Shown one piece after another: positions 33,354-47,383 of a stretch of DNA of 64,000 nucleotides (position 1 is its first letter; every line of letters begins with the position of its first letter). This DNA comes from Trichomonas vaginalis G3 (lineage: Eukaryota; Parabasalia; Trichomonadida; Trichomonadidae), in NCBI RefSeq assembly GCF_026262505.1, contig NC_067207.1, positions 434,001-498,000 on the forward strand, read 5' to 3'. Below the pieces are notes generated by a model. That model made no database searches. It saw only the letters and a program-made list of their open reading frames with translations, and had not been told where the DNA came from. A program made the translations under genes and the position numbers.

Positions 33354-34743
33354 GAATGTTTTGATGGGACGAGCTTACTGAGCATTGGCTCATCCCATCA
33401 AAACATTCCATTCAAAACTCTGGCCTTCATCGAGGCCAGAGCTCACAATTCATCTCCTCAGAGCCAAGTTCCTCGACGGTCGTCCTCATTAGGCACGATC
33501 CGAGAGGAACTTGGCTCTTCATTAAAATCACAAGCTCTGGCCATTGCTAAGGCCAGAGCTTCGCAAACCATCCTCGGGGCCGGTTTCCTCAAAGACCGCC
33601 CTGATTCAGGGCGGCCGGAGAGGAATCCAGCTCCGAGAGAGTGCCCATACGAAGCTCTGGCCTTAGCAGTGGCCAGGGCTTTCAAAAACAATCCTCAGGG
33701 CCGAGTTTTGCGATGATCGTCGATCATGTCGACAGTCTCGCAAGAACTCGGCCCTGAAAGACATACAGATACATGCTCTGGCCCCAGCAAAGACCAGGGC
33801 TTCGTTTTAAATACCCAGGGCCGGCTTTCTCAAATGCAGCCCTTATCCCGGGCGGCAGGAGCGGAATCCGGCCTTGGGATACTTACCAAACGAAGCTCTG
33901 ACCCTAGCAAAGGCCAGAGCCTACAAATGCAATCCTCAGGGCCGATTTTGAGGGAGATCGTCCACATCATTGACGATCTCCTCTCATTTCGGCCCTGAAA
34001 GAAAGAAATACACAGGCCCTGACCATAGCAAAGGCCAGGGCTTCGCTTTAAATCCATAGGGCCGGCTTTCTCAAATGCCGCCCTTATCCCAGGCGGCAGG
34101 AGCGAAAACCGGCCATGGGAATCCTACAATACCAAGCCCTGGCTCCTACTGAGGCCAGAGCCTGCAAAATTCATCCTCAGGGCCGAGTTTTGCGATGATC
34201 ATCCACATGATAGACATTCTCGCAGAAACTCGGCCCTGAAAGACGTAATATCACAGTCTCTGGCCTCAGTAGAGGCCAGAGCCTCGCTTACATTACTCAG
34301 GGCCGGCTTTCTCAAATGCCGTCCTGATCTATGGCGGCAGGAGAGAAATCCGGCCCTGGGAAGCATGAAATACGAAGATCTGGCCTTATAAGAGGCCAGA
34401 ATCTGCAAATACTCCCTTCTCTACAGATTATGATCCAATGTAACACAGAAAGCCTAGAAGGAAGCCCTTTCTCAAGGTTAAGACTTCCTTCCTGGCTTTC
34501 TGATACTGGATGGAGTGGAGTTTGGCTTCCATTGCAACTCCTTCCAGGAAGATCAAATGATTACACAAAAGTCATGGCAATTGTATTCTAACACTATAAA
34601 TACAATTGCCATGGCCTACAATTGCGAGTGCCTGCTGCTTCAGCAGAGATTTGCAGCAGACACTCGCAATGTTAACCAAAATTCGTCTGAAAGTTAGAAG
34701 ATGGGCTTTTTCTCAAGGTCAAAGTCCATTTCCTAACCTTCTT
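33354..34743. repeat. GC-rich hairpin array of E6
   Basis: 1390 bp, same as E2. Confidence 0.93.
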
Positions 34744-35602
34744 ATATTATTTATTATTAAAATAACCATTTTGACAGATTATTATTTTTTATCCCGGCAT
34801 CATCAGCTTGTCATTCTAAGCTTATCATTTTCAGCTTATACTTATAAATTCTAAAACAGTGATTATTGAATTCACGGAATAGAACACCACATTAAGAAAT
34901 ATTATTTACTAACTTTTTCAATAATTAAAAAATATCAATGATACTTAAGTGTCATCACATACAACACATTCTTATGATCATCATAATATATATTATAGAA
35001 TATTGCATAATAATCCAAATTCAATTTCAATATTAAAGTGTACTATCCATTATCTCTTAACATCATAACATACTCAACGAGTACTGATCATATGCTATTG
35101 ATCAAGCCTTTAAAACAAACTACATATAAGATTGCTTTAAATTGACCAAAAAATTGAATACTTGCTTTAAATTGACCGTTCAATTTAAAGTTCGTCCCAA
35201 AATACAAACTTCTCCAAAATGAAAAACTATACACTATTTTTTACATTTATCTATTTAAAATGTCAGTTTATTACTTGACAAAACACAATATTTGGTAAAT
35301 TTTTAAATTTGGTCAAAGCACCCAATGAGCTCATTTCGATTTTCTCCAAGGAGAAGAGGAGAAACTAATCAATTTTGAATATGTGGGGAAGACAGACTAA
35401 TTCAATTTCTCCATGAAGATTGAGAAATGGAAAAGCTTTGGAGACGGATATTGCATTCTCTTAAAAATGTATAGGGTATTCTTATTGACTTGCAATTTAA
35501 TTGTTCACTGACAAAAATTTTCTTTTTATTTAAGTATCTGAATCAAATGCAAACATATCATTAAAAATATCTTAAGATATTAATTAATGATGGCGTATTT
35601 TT

Positions 35603-35851
35603 TTACTTTTTTGATGGAACTAATCCTGCAGAAGCAGTTTTTACAAATGTAGAAAGATATGAAAAATTATAAGTGATAATTTTTCCAGAATTTATTGAAC
35701 AATTTTCATTAAATAAATGATTAAAAGTGTTAAAAAATGAGTTTATTGTTAGATTATTAAATATAACAAGTCCATTTGTTGAATTTGAATCAACATATGA
35801 ATCTGAGATAGTCAAAGTGTAGCCTTCCCCTTTGTTCTGATTTTTGTTCAT
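35603..35851 (-). pseudogene. Beta-helix-like C-terminal fragment, copy B6
   Basis: Same translation as B2. Confidence 0.5.
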
Positions 35852-35865
35852 TTTTTAACATTATT

Positions 35866-36963
35866 ATGGCAAAAATATTTTACGGGCGTGACATTGTCCC
35901 AATTAAATTGTGTATCATTCAAATAATAATATTTTCAATAGGTTTGCTAAATTTTTTCCATATTTTTCTTATATTCATGAAAGTGTTGATGAGTTCGAAT
36001 ATATTGAATCAATTGCATTCAACATATAACTTATTTTATCAAAAGCAGATTCATGACAGAATTTATTCATTAGATCTATTAAAAGAGAAGATTGTTCTTA
36101 TTGAAGGCCGTCTTAAATCAGAATCAGCAACATACACACAGAAATGCCATGAAGTCGACGAATTGAAGAAAACATTGTTGTCCGAAGTTGAAAAACAGAA
36201 GAAATTGATGGACAAATCGAAACATTCCGTTTATTTACGAACGGAATGTCGAAATCTTGAGAAAGGAATCCTTTTCCAACAAGGTCGTGTTCGTGCTCTT
36301 GAAGATGAACTTGAAACGCCGATGAATATCCACAGATGGCGTTTCTTAGAAGCATCGAATCCAGAACTTCTTAATCTCCTCAAGATGACACAAGAACTCC
36401 GAAACAAACTTATGGAACGTCTTTATCGAATCGACAAACTTAAAGTTCTTCGTGAAGAACGTCGTAAACTTCTTGTTCGCGAACAAAGGAAAGTTGGAAG
36501 TCAAACGAAAGATGACGGTGATGAAGAAATTAGAATTCTTGAAGAACAGCTCGAAATGAAGACGAAACAACTTCAAGAGATCGAAACAGAGCTGTTTGAT
36601 CGCTCAAGTAACATCGATGAACTTAAGAAGAGTGTTGAAGAAGTTCGTGGTGAACTCAATTACACTAAATCATCATATTTCATGGAGAAGAAGAAAGTCC
36701 ACGAGATGAGGTCATCAACACAGTCAAAAACAGAAGAAATAGCAGGAAACACAGCCAAGTTCATTGGCGGTGGATTCCCAGTCAGTTCAGTTCCTTCAAC
36801 AGCACAATCTATCTCTGCAATCGAAGGGAACAAGATAAACAAAGCAATCGTAATTCCGAAAGTAACAAATTCTCGTCCTTCGAAAGTTTTACCTAAAGGA
36901 TGGAATCCATCACGACAAGCACTCAAACCTTTCTTACCAACTGTCTCCGAACTTCGTGCTTAA
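35866..36963 (+). CDS. CFAP58: CFAP58-like C-terminal fragment, copy C7
   Basis: Open 365-codon frame with the same translation as C3. Confidence 0.75.
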   Translation: MAKIFYGRDIVPIKLCIIQIIIFSIGLLNFFHIFLIFMKVLMSSNILNQLHSTYNLFYQKQIHDRIYSLDLLKEKIVLIEGRLKSESATYTQKCHEVDELKKTLLSEVEKQKKLMDKSKHSVYLRTECRNLEKGILFQQGRVRALEDELETPMNIHRWRFLEASNPELLNLLKMTQELRNKLMERLYRIDKLKVLREERRKLLVREQRKVGSQTKDDGDEEIRILEEQLEMKTKQLQEIETELFDRSSNIDELKKSVEEVRGELNYTKSSYFMEKKKVHEMRSSTQSKTEEIAGNTAKFIGGGFPVSSVPSTAQSISAIEGNKINKAIVIPKVTNSRPSKVLPKGWNPSRQALKPFLPTVSELRA

Positions 36964-37348
36964 TTATTTCTATTTCTATATTGTTTTTTTTTATTTGTTA
37001 TTTTATAAATTGTTTGATTTACTTTATTTAATATTAAGAATTCATTTGAAGTTAAAAAAATTTCATACACTCTCAAAACTAATAAACGCCTATTTTTAAA
37101 TCCTGCAAATCCAGATACAATGAAATTTCTATGCATTTATTGCTTGCGATGTTATTTTTCTTAATTAGTATTTCACAATATCCAATTAGAAATGTATTGC
37201 TTCCTTTTGGTTTGTTTTCTCCTCATTTAAAAATTGAAAAATTAAAAGCAAAGTTTTTATAAAAAAGAAAAGATTTAACAGCTTAAATAATTTGTTTTGC
37301 CGTTGAACAGAATAACGACTTTTGTCGACATAATACTGCCATTTATAT

Positions 37349-38386
37349 CTATACTTTGCGTGAAAATAATCCTGCAGTTGCAGTTTTTGCAAACTTTGAA
37401 AGAAAAATCGATTTAAGGGAGATTATTCTATGAGAAACTATTGAGCAGTTTTCATTAAATATATGAGTAAACGTATTAAAATCGTAACCTTCTTTTATAT
37501 TCTTAAATATAACAGTTCCTGATCCTGTGGTTGAATTAGAGTCAACATATGAATCTGAAATAGTCGAATTATAACCATCTATATCTTGCCCAAACATGTA
37601 TTTTGCAGTGTTATTTAAAAATATGCAGTGATCTAAATTAGTTTTGGATATACAATAAAATAGAACTTGGTTTTTATCTGCTCCACATTTATTTCCAATA
37701 ATATTACAATACGAAACTGTATGAGTTAATGAATAATCTGAAGAGGAAAATAAAAGCGAAAAACTTTCAATTTGAGCGTTTTCTCTAAATGTTGAAAAAT
37801 TATATGTACCCGAATTTCCTAAAAGTCCAATAGTTATTGATGAATACATTTGTTGTTTGTGATGTTGTTATTATCAAAACATATATCGCCAAAAGAAATA
37901 CCAAATGTGTAACTTCCTTTTTCTTCATTTTCTCCACATTTAAGAACAGAAACTTCAATTGCATAGTTTTTATTAGAAAGGTATTGCTTAGCAGCTTGAG
38001 CAAATGCCATAGCTTGCTCTGCTATTGACGCATAATAACATGTTCGATGTTGGACGAACTCTCCATCTGCTTGGCAGTTATAATAAACAGACCCTCCACC
38101 ATATTCTGTGGTGGAACTACAATTGGTAAATACTGTTTCTTCAAGTAATGTACACACTTTATTAGTTCTTTGAATGCAAATTGCGCCAGTTTCTTTGCAT
38201 TCTTTATAGAAACAAAGTAAAACATAATAATTATTGATACTGCTATTATCAAATAATACGGTCCCATTTTGTATATAGTCACATTTATCTTTACTACCAA
38301 AATATTGATCCCAGCTGGACTTTTTTGCATTTTCAAAATTTAATATGTGCATTTAAATATGCCGAAGATTGATTAGGTTTAATCAT
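37349..38386 (-). pseudogene. Beta-helix-like gene, frameshifted, copy A7
   Basis: Same length as A2. It has a local difference near the N-terminal end (GCATTTTCAAAATTT instead of GCATTTTTCAAATTT, about 38327-38341), which changes two residues (MHILNFEN instead of MHILNLKN). Confidence 0.55.
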
Positions 38387-39158
38387 CTAGTAATGAATAT
38401 TATTCTTCTCTTTGTTCTGTATCATAAAGTTCATCACTGCAAGATTTGTCTGTATTTTGTCGCATAATAAAGTCGTAAAAATATTTTTACGGGTGTGAAC
38501 TATCCAAAGAAAAAGAATTTCCAATTTAAACTGTGACATCGCTAATGATCGAAAAATTAACAATTTTAATAAGGATCTAATTTGTAGAAATAACAACAAG
38601 AACCTCCAAAATCCAAAATACAAAGGGACGAACTTTAAATTGAATGGTCAATTTAAAGCAAGTATTCAATTTTTTGGTCAATTTAAAGCAATGAATGAGA
38701 AAAACTTTGAGCTTAGGGCTAATGAAGGTTTTTACAACGTAGATAGATAGACAAATGTATATGTCATCATTCCTATGAGTATGGTAGATTTCTATAAAAA
38801 GTGAGTGCAATATCACATTGCATTTCGAAACATGAGAGAAATAAGCATATATATACGTTATTACATATATATCTATATGCTATTCTATATTATTACAATG
38901 TTAAAATAAGAAAAGCTCTAAGAGTCTCATTTGAAATATAATCTATGTTATTTTTATATAACAATTATCAATGAGAATGTAAATTATATTTGATTAGACG
39001 ATAAATGATGAATAGACTTAATTATTTATGATTAGACATGTGTGAATAGAAAAATTTGTTAACATTTATGAAGATAATGTGTTTTGATTGAGATTACATT
39101 TGTGCTTAGTGGGATATTGCTATTATATTGCATTTATATGTGTAAATTAGGAAAACTC

Positions 39159-39377
39159 GCACTTTTTCACTTGAATGTGATTCATTGAATTTTAATTCAA
39201 GAAAGGAGTTTACAAATGCAGAGTATTGTTCCTTTACCCTGCATTTGTAAACTCCTTTCTCGAATAGCTTGCACTTTTTCACTTGAATGTGATTCATTGA
39301 ATTTCAATTCAAGAAAGGAGTTTACAAATGCAGAGTATTGTTCCTTTACCCTGCATTTGTAAACTCCTTTCTTGAAT
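39159..39377. repeat. 112-bp palindromic minisatellite, 2 copies (E7)
   Basis: Only the first-type and last-type copies are present. Confidence 0.95.
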
Positions 39378-39674
39378 ATCTTCATTTCTTTTAATTATAA
39401 AGATCACATTCTGTATAAAACTCCTCAAATATCCTCAATTTCCCATTACAATAATAAATAACCATTTTCTATATTTCTTAAATTTCTCTAATCCTTAATT
39501 TTCTTATCAAATTTGTTATTTTTTCAATAATTTTTAAAATTTTCTAATATTTTTTGGAAATTTTTATTTAATTTTGTGAGAAATTTATTCAATTCTTATT
39601 ATATAATAATATTATTCAAAAATATTGTTGTAATTTTTCAGTGATTACGATAATTTTTAATTCAATTTTTAATC

Positions 39675-41064
39675 GAATGTTTTGATGGGACGAGCTTACT
39701 GAGCATTGGCTCATCCCATCAAAACATTCCATTCAAAACTCTGGCCTTCATCGAGGCCAGAGCTCACAATTCATCTCCTCAGAGCCAAGTTCCTCGACGG
39801 TCGTCCTCATTAGGCACGATCCGAGAGGAACTTGGCTCTTCATTAAAATCACAAGCTCTGGCCATTGCTAAGGCCAGAGCTTCGCAAACCATCCTCGGGG
39901 CCGGTTTCCTCAAAGACCGCCCTGATTCAGGGCGGCCGGAGAGGAATCCAGCTCCGAGAGAGTGCCCATACGAAGCTCTGGCCTTAGCAGTGGCCAGGGC
40001 TTTCAAAAACAATCCTCAGGGCCGAGTTTTGCGATGATCGTCGATCATGTCGACAGTCTCGCAAGAACTCGGCCCTGAAAGACATACAGATACATGCTCT
40101 GGCCCCAGCAAAGACCAGGGCTTCGTTTTAAATACCCAGGGCCGGCTTTCTCAAATGCAGCCCTTATCCCGGGCGGCAGGAGCGGAATCCGGCCTTGGGA
40201 TACTTACCAAACGAAGCTCTGACCCTAGCAAAGGCCAGAGCCTACAAATGCAATCCTCAGGGCCGATTTTGAGGGAGATCGTCCACATCATTGACGATCT
40301 CCTCTCATTTCGGCCCTGAAAGAAAGAAATACACAGGCCCTGACCATAGCAAAGGCCAGGGCTTCGCTTTAAATCCATAGGGCCGGCTTTCTCAAATGCC
40401 GCCCTTATCCCAGGCGGCAGGAGCGAAAACCGGCCATGGGAATCCTACAATACCAAGCCCTGGCTCCTACTGAGGCCAGAGCCTGCAAAATTCATCCTCA
40501 GGGCCGAGTTTTGCGATGATCATCCACATGATAGACATTCTCGCAGAAACTCGGCCCTGAAAGACGTAATATCACAGTCTCTGGCCTCAGTAGAGGCCAG
40601 AGCCTCGCTTACATTACTCAGGGCCGGCTTTCTCAAATGCCGTCCTGATCTATGGCGGCAGGAGAGAAATCCGGCCCTGGGAAGCATGAAATACGAAGAT
40701 CTGGCCTTATAAGAGGCCAGAATCTGCAAATACTCCCTTCTCTACAGATTATGATCCAATGTAACACAGAAAGCCTAGAAGGAAGCCCTTTCTCAAGGTT
40801 AAGACTTCCTTCCTGGCTTTCTGATACTGGATGGAGTGGAGTTTGGCTTCCATTGCAACTCCTTCCAGGAAGATCAAATGATTACACAAAAGTCATGGCA
40901 ATTGTATTCTAACACTATAAATACAATTGCCATGGCCTACAATTGCGAGTGCCTGCTGCTTCAGCAGAGATTTGCAGCAGACACTCGCAATGTTAACCAA
41001 AATTCGTCTGAAAGTTAGAAGATGGGCTTTTTCTCAAGGTCAAAGTCCATTTCCTAACCTTCTT
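39675..41064. repeat. GC-rich hairpin array of E7
   Basis: 1390 bp, same as E2. Confidence 0.93.
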
Positions 41065-41923
41065 ATATTATTTATTATTAAAATAACCATTTTGACAGAT
41101 TATTATTTTTTATCCCGGCATCATCAGCTTGTCATTCTAAGCTTATCATTTTCAGCTTATACTTATAAATTCTAAAACAGTGATTATTGAATTCACGGAA
41201 TAGAACACCACATTAAGAAATATTATTTACTAACTTTTTCAATAATTAAAAAATATCAATGATACTTAAGTGTCATCACATACAACACATTCTTATGATC
41301 ATCATAATATATATTATAGAATATTGCATAATAATCCAAATTCAATTTCAATATTAAAGTGTACTATCCATTATCTCTTAACATCATAACATACTCAACG
41401 AGTACTGATCATATGCTATTGATCAAGCCTTTAAAACAAACTACATATAAGATTGCTTTAAATTGACCAAAAAATTGAATACTTGCTTTAAATTGACCGT
41501 TCAATTTAAAGTTCGTCCCAAAATACAAACTTCTCCAAAATGAAAAACTATACACTATTTTTTACATTTATCTATTTAAAATGTCAGTTTATTACTTGAC
41601 AAAACACAATATTTGGTAAATTTTTAAATTTGGTCAAAGCACCCAATGAGCTCATTTCGATTTTCTCCAAGGAGAAGAGGAGAAACTAATCAATTTTGAA
41701 TATGTGGGGAAGACAGACTAATTCAATTTCTCCATGAAGATTGAGAAATGGAAAAGCTTTGGAGACGGATATTGCATTCTCTTAAAAATGTATAGGGTAT
41801 TCTTATTGACTTGCAATTTAATTGTTCACTGACAAAAATTTTCTTTTTATTTAAGTATCTGAATCAAATGCAAACATATCATTAAAAATATCTTAAGATA
41901 TTAATTAATGATGGCGTATTTTT

Positions 41924-42172
41924 TTACTTTTTTGATGGAACTAATCCTGCAGAAGCAGTTTTTACAAATGTAGAAAGATATGAAAAATTATAAGTGATAA
42001 TTTTTCCAGAATTTATTGAACAATTTTCATTAAATAAATGATTAAAAGTGTTAAAAAATGAGTTTATTGTTAGATTATTAAATATAACAAGTCCATTTGT
42101 TGAATTTGAATCAACATATGAATCTGAGATAGTCAAAGTGTAGCCTTCCCCTTTGTTCTGATTTTTGTTCAT
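41924..42172 (-). pseudogene. Beta-helix-like C-terminal fragment, copy B7
   Basis: Same translation as B2. Confidence 0.5.
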
Positions 42173-42186
42173 TTTTTAACATTATT

Positions 42187-43283
42187 ATGGCAAAAATATT
42201 TTACGGGCGTGACATTGTCCCAATTAAATTGTGTATCATTCAAATAATAATATTTTCAATAGGTTTGCTAAATTTTTTCCATATTTTTCTTATATTCATG
42301 AAAGTGTTGATGAGTTCGAATATATTGAATCAATTGCATTCAACATATAACTTATTTTATCAAAAGCAGATTCATGACAGAATTTATTCATTAGATCTAT
42401 TAAAAGAGAAGATTGTTCTTATTGAAGGCCGTCTTAAATCAGAATCAGCAACATACACACAGAAATGCCATGAAGTCGACGAATTGAAGAAAACATTGTT
42501 GTCCGAAGTTGAAAAACAGAAGAAATTGATGGACAAATCGAAACATTCCGTTTATTTACGAACGGAATGTCGAAATCTTGAGAAAGGAATCCTTTTCCAA
42601 CAAGGTCGTGTTCGTGCTCTTGAAGATGAACTTGAAACGCCGATGAATATCCACAGATGGCGTTTCTTAGAAGCATCGAATCCAGAACTTCTTAATCTCC
42701 TCAAGATGACACAAGAACTCCGAAACAAACTTATGGAACGTCTTTATCGAATCGACAAACTTAAAGTTCTTCGTGAAGAACGTCGTAAACTTCTTGTTCG
42801 CGAACAAAGGAAAGTTGGAAGTCAAACGAAAGATGACGGTGATGAAGAAATTAGAATTCTTGAAGAACAGCTCGAAATGAAGACGAAACAACTTCAAGAG
42901 ATCGAAACAGAGCTGTTTGATCGCTCAAGTAACATCGATGAACTTAAGAAGAGTGTTGAAGAAGTTCGTGGTGAACTCAATTACACTAAATCATCATATT
43001 TCATGGAGAAGAGAAAGTCCACGAGATGAGGTCATCAACACAGTCAAAAACAGAAGAAATAGCAGGAAACACAGCCAAGTTCATTGGCGGTGGATTCCCA
43101 GTCAGTTCAGTTCCTTCAACAGCACAATCTATCTCTGCAATCGAAGGGAACAAGATAAACAAAGCAATCGTAATTCCGAAAGTAACAAATTCTCGTCCTT
43201 CGAAAGTTTTACCTAAAGGATGGAATCCATCACGACAAGCACTCAAACCTTTCTTACCAACTGTCTCCGAACTTCGTGCTTAA
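42187..43283 (+). pseudogene. CFAP58: CFAP58-like C-terminal fragment, copy C8, frameshifted
   Basis: One base is missing at about 43010 (GGAGAAGAGAAAG instead of GGAGAAGAAGAAAG). The frame from 42187 ends early at 43029 after 280 codons, and the usual C-terminal frame continues from about 43026 to 43283. The loss is in a purine repeat, so it may be a sequencing error. Confidence 0.72.
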
Positions 43284-43667
43284 TTATTTCTATTTCTATA
43301 TTGTTTTTTTTTATTTGTTATTTTATAAATTGTTTGATTTACTTTATTTAATATTAAGAATTCATTTGAAGTTAAAAAAATTTCATACACTCTCAAAACT
43401 AATAAACGCCTATTTTTAAATCCTGCAAATCCAGATACAATGAAATTTCTATGCATTTATTGCTTGCGATGTTATTTTTCTTAATTAGTATTTCACAATA
43501 TCCAATTAGAAATGTATTGCTTCCTTTTGGTTTGTTTTCTCCTCATTTAAAAATTGAAAAATAAAAGCAAAGTTTTTATAAAAAAGAAAAGATTTAACAG
43601 CTTAAATAATTTGTTTTGCCGTTGAACAGAATAACGACTTTTGTCGACATAATACTGCCATTTATAT

Positions 43668-44705
43668 CTATACTTTGCGTGAAAATAATCCTGCAGTTGC
43701 AGTTTTTGCAAACTTTGAAAGAAAAATCGATTTAAGGGAGATTATTCTATGAGAAACTATTGAGCAGTTTTCATTAAATATATGAGTAAACGTATTAAAA
43801 TCGTAACCTTCTTTTATATTCTTAAATATAACAGTTCCTGATCCTGTGGTTGAATTAGAGTCAACATATGAATCTGAAATAGTCGAATTATAACCATCTA
43901 TATCTTGCCCAAACATGTATTTTGCAGTGTTATTTAAAAATATGCAGTGATCTAAATTAGTTTTGGATATACAATAAAATAGAACTTGGTTTTTATCTGC
44001 TCCACATTTATTTCCAATAATATTACAATACGAAACTGTATGAGTTAATGAATAATCTGAAGAGGAAAATAAAAGCGAAAAACTTTCAATTTGAGCGTTT
44101 TCTCTAAATGTTGAAAAATTATATGTACCCGAATTTCCTAAAAGTCCAATAGTTATTGATGAATACATTTGTTGTTTGTGATGTTGTTATTATCAAAACA
44201 TATATCGCCAAAAGAAATACCAAATGTGTAACTTCCTTTTTCTTCATTTTCTCCACATTTAAGAACAGAAACTTCAATTGCATAGTTTTTATTAGAAAGG
44301 TATTGCTTAGCAGCTTGAGCAAATGCCATAGCTTGCTCTGCTATTGACGCATAATAACATGTTCGATGTTGGACGAACTCTCCATCTGCTTGGCAGTTAT
44401 AATAAACAGACCCTCCACCATATTCTGTGGTGGAACTACAATTGGTAAATACTGTTTCTTCAAGTAATGTACACACTTTATTAGTTCTTTGAATGCAAAT
44501 TGCGCCAGTTTCTTTGCATTCTTTATAGAAACAAAGTAAAACATAATAATTATTGATACTGCTATTATCAAATAATACGGTCCCATTTTGTATATAGTCA
44601 CATTTATCTTTACTACCAAAATATTGATCCCAGCTGGACTTTTTTGCATTTTTCAAATTTAATATGTGCATTTAAATATGCCGAAGATTGATTAGGTTTA
44701 ATCAT
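43668..44705 (-). pseudogene. Beta-helix-like gene, frameshifted, copy A8
   Basis: Same frames and breaks as A2. The spacer before it is one base shorter (GAAAAATAAAAG near 43560). Confidence 0.55.
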
Positions 44706-45477
44706 CTAGTAATGAATATTATTCTTCTCTTTGTTCTGTATCATAAAGTTCATCACTGCAAGATTTGTCTGTATTTTGTCGCATAATAAAGTCGTAAAAA
44801 TATTTTTACGGGTGTGAACTATCCAAAGAAAAAGAATTTCCAATTTAAACTGTGACATCGCTAATGATCGAAAAATTAACAATTTTAATAAGGATCTAAT
44901 TTGTAGAAATAACAACAAGAACCTCCAAAATCCAAAATACAAAGGGACGAACTTTAAATTGAATGGTCAATTTAAAGCAAGTATTCAATTTTTTGGTCAA
45001 TTTAAAGCAATGAATGAGAAAAACTTTGAGCTTAGGGCTAATGAAGGTTTTTACAACGTAGATAGATAGACAAATGTATATGTCATCATTCCTATGAGTA
45101 TGGTAGATTTCTATAAAAAGTGAGTGCAATATCACATTGCATTTCGAAACATGAGAGAAATAAGCATATATATACGTTATTACATATATATCTATATGCT
45201 ATTCTATATTATTACAATGTTAAAATAAGAAAAGCTCTAAGAGTCTCATTTGAAATATAATCTATGTTATTTTTATATAACAATTATCAATGAGAATGTA
45301 AATTATATTTGATTAGACGATAAATGATGAATAGACTTAATTATTTATGATTAGACATGTGTGAATAGAAAAATTTGTTAACATTTATGAAGATAATGTG
45401 TTTTGATTGAGATTACATTTGTGCTTAGTGGGATATTGCTATTATATTGCATTTATATGTGTAAATTAGGAAAACTC

Positions 45478-45696
45478 GCACTTTTTCACTTGAATGTGAT
45501 TCATTGAATTTTAATTCAAGAAAGGAGTTTACAAATGCAGAGTATTGTTCCTTTACCCTGCATTTGTAAACTCCTTTCTCGAATAGCTTGCACTTTTTCA
45601 CTTGAATGTGATTCATTGAATTTCAATTCAAGAAAGGAGTTTACAAATGCAGAGTATTGTTCCTTTACCCTGCATTTGTAAACTCCTTTCTTGAAT
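45478..45696. repeat. 112-bp palindromic minisatellite, 2 copies (E8)
   Basis: Same two-copy form as in E7 and E9. Confidence 0.95.
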
Positions 45697-45993
45697 ATCT
45701 TCATTTCTTTTAATTATAAAGATCACATTCTGTATAAAACTCCTCAAATATCCTCAATTTCCCATTACAATAATAAATAACCATTTTCTATATTTCTTAA
45801 ATTTCTCTAATCCTTAATTTTCTTATCAAATTTGTTATTTTTTCAATAATTTTTAAAATTTTCTAATATTTTTTGGAAATTTTTATTTAATTTTGTGAGA
45901 AATTTATTCAATTCTTATTATATAATAATATTATTCAAAAATATTGTTGTAATTTTTCAGTGATTACGATAATTTTTAATTCAATTTTTAATC

Positions 45994-47383
45994 GAATGTT
46001 TTGATGGGACGAGCTTACTGAGCATTGGCTCATCCCATCAAAACATTCCATTCAAAACTCTGGCCTTCATCGAGGCCAGAGCTCACAATTCATCTCCTCA
46101 GAGCCAAGTTCCTCGACGGTCGTCCTCATTAGGCACGATCCGAGAGGAACTTGGCTCTTCATTAAAATCACAAGCTCTGGCCATTGCTAAGGCCAGAGCT
46201 TCGCAAACCATCCTCGGGGCCGGTTTCCTCAAAGACCGCCCTGATTCAGGGCGGCCGGAGAGGAATCCAGCTCCGAGAGAGTGCCCATACGAAGCTCTGG
46301 CCTTAGCAGTGGCCAGGGCTTTCAAAAACAATCCTCAGGGCCGAGTTTTGCGATGATCGTCGATCATGTCGACAGTCTCGCAAGAACTCGGCCCTGAAAG
46401 ACATACAGATACATGCTCTGGCCCCAGCAAAGACCAGGGCTTCGTTTTAAATACCCAGGGCCGGCTTTCTCAAATGCAGCCCTTATCCCGGGCGGCAGGA
46501 GCGGAATCCGGCCTTGGGATACTTACCAAACGAAGCTCTGACCCTAGCAAAGGCCAGAGCCTACAAATGCAATCCTCAGGGCCGATTTTGAGGGAGATCG
46601 TCCACATCATTGACGATCTCCTCTCATTTCGGCCCTGAAAGAAAGAAATACACAGGCCCTGACCATAGCAAAGGCCAGGGCTTCGCTTTAAATCCATAGG
46701 GCCGGCTTTCTCAAATGCCGCCCTTATCCCAGGCGGCAGGAGCGAAAACCGGCCATGGGAATCCTACAATACCAAGCCCTGGCTCCTACTGAGGCCAGAG
46801 CCTGCAAAATTCATCCTCAGGGCCGAGTTTTGCGATGATCATCCACATGATAGACATTCTCGCAGAAACTCGGCCCTGAAAGACGTAATATCACAGTCTC
46901 TGGCCTCAGTAGAGGCCAGAGCCTCGCTTACATTACTCAGGGCCGGCTTTCTCAAATGCCGTCCTGATCTATGGCGGCAGGAGAGAAATCCGGCCCTGGG
47001 AAGCATGAAATACGAAGATCTGGCCTTATAAGAGGCCAGAATCTGCAAATACTCCCTTCTCTACAGATTATGATCCAATGTAACACAGAAAGCCTAGAAG
47101 GAAGCCCTTTCTCAAGGTTAAGACTTCCTTCCTGGCTTTCTGATACTGGATGGAGTGGAGTTTGGCTTCCATTGCAACTCCTTCCAGGAAGATCAAATGA
47201 TTACACAAAAGTCATGGCAATTGTATTCTAACACTATAAATACAATTGCCATGGCCTACAATTGCGAGTGCCTGCTGCTTCAGCAGAGATTTGCAGCAGA
47301 CACTCGCAATGTTAACCAAAATTCGTCTGAAAGTTAGAAGATGGGCTTTTTCTCAAGGTCAAAGTCCATTTCCTAACCTTCTT
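45994..47383. repeat. GC-rich hairpin array of E8
   Basis: 1390 bp, same as E2. Confidence 0.93.

Larger units (their letters stand above)
31968..35198. mobile_element. MULE-like element E6 (3231 bp)
   Basis: Exactly 112 bp shorter than E2, with five minisatellite copies. TIRs and duplication (31958-31967 and 35199-35208) are intact. Confidence 0.9.
38625..41519. mobile_element. MULE-like element E7 (2895 bp)
   Basis: Four 112-bp units shorter than E2, with two minisatellite copies. TIRs and duplication (38615-38624 and 41520-41529) are intact. Confidence 0.9.
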
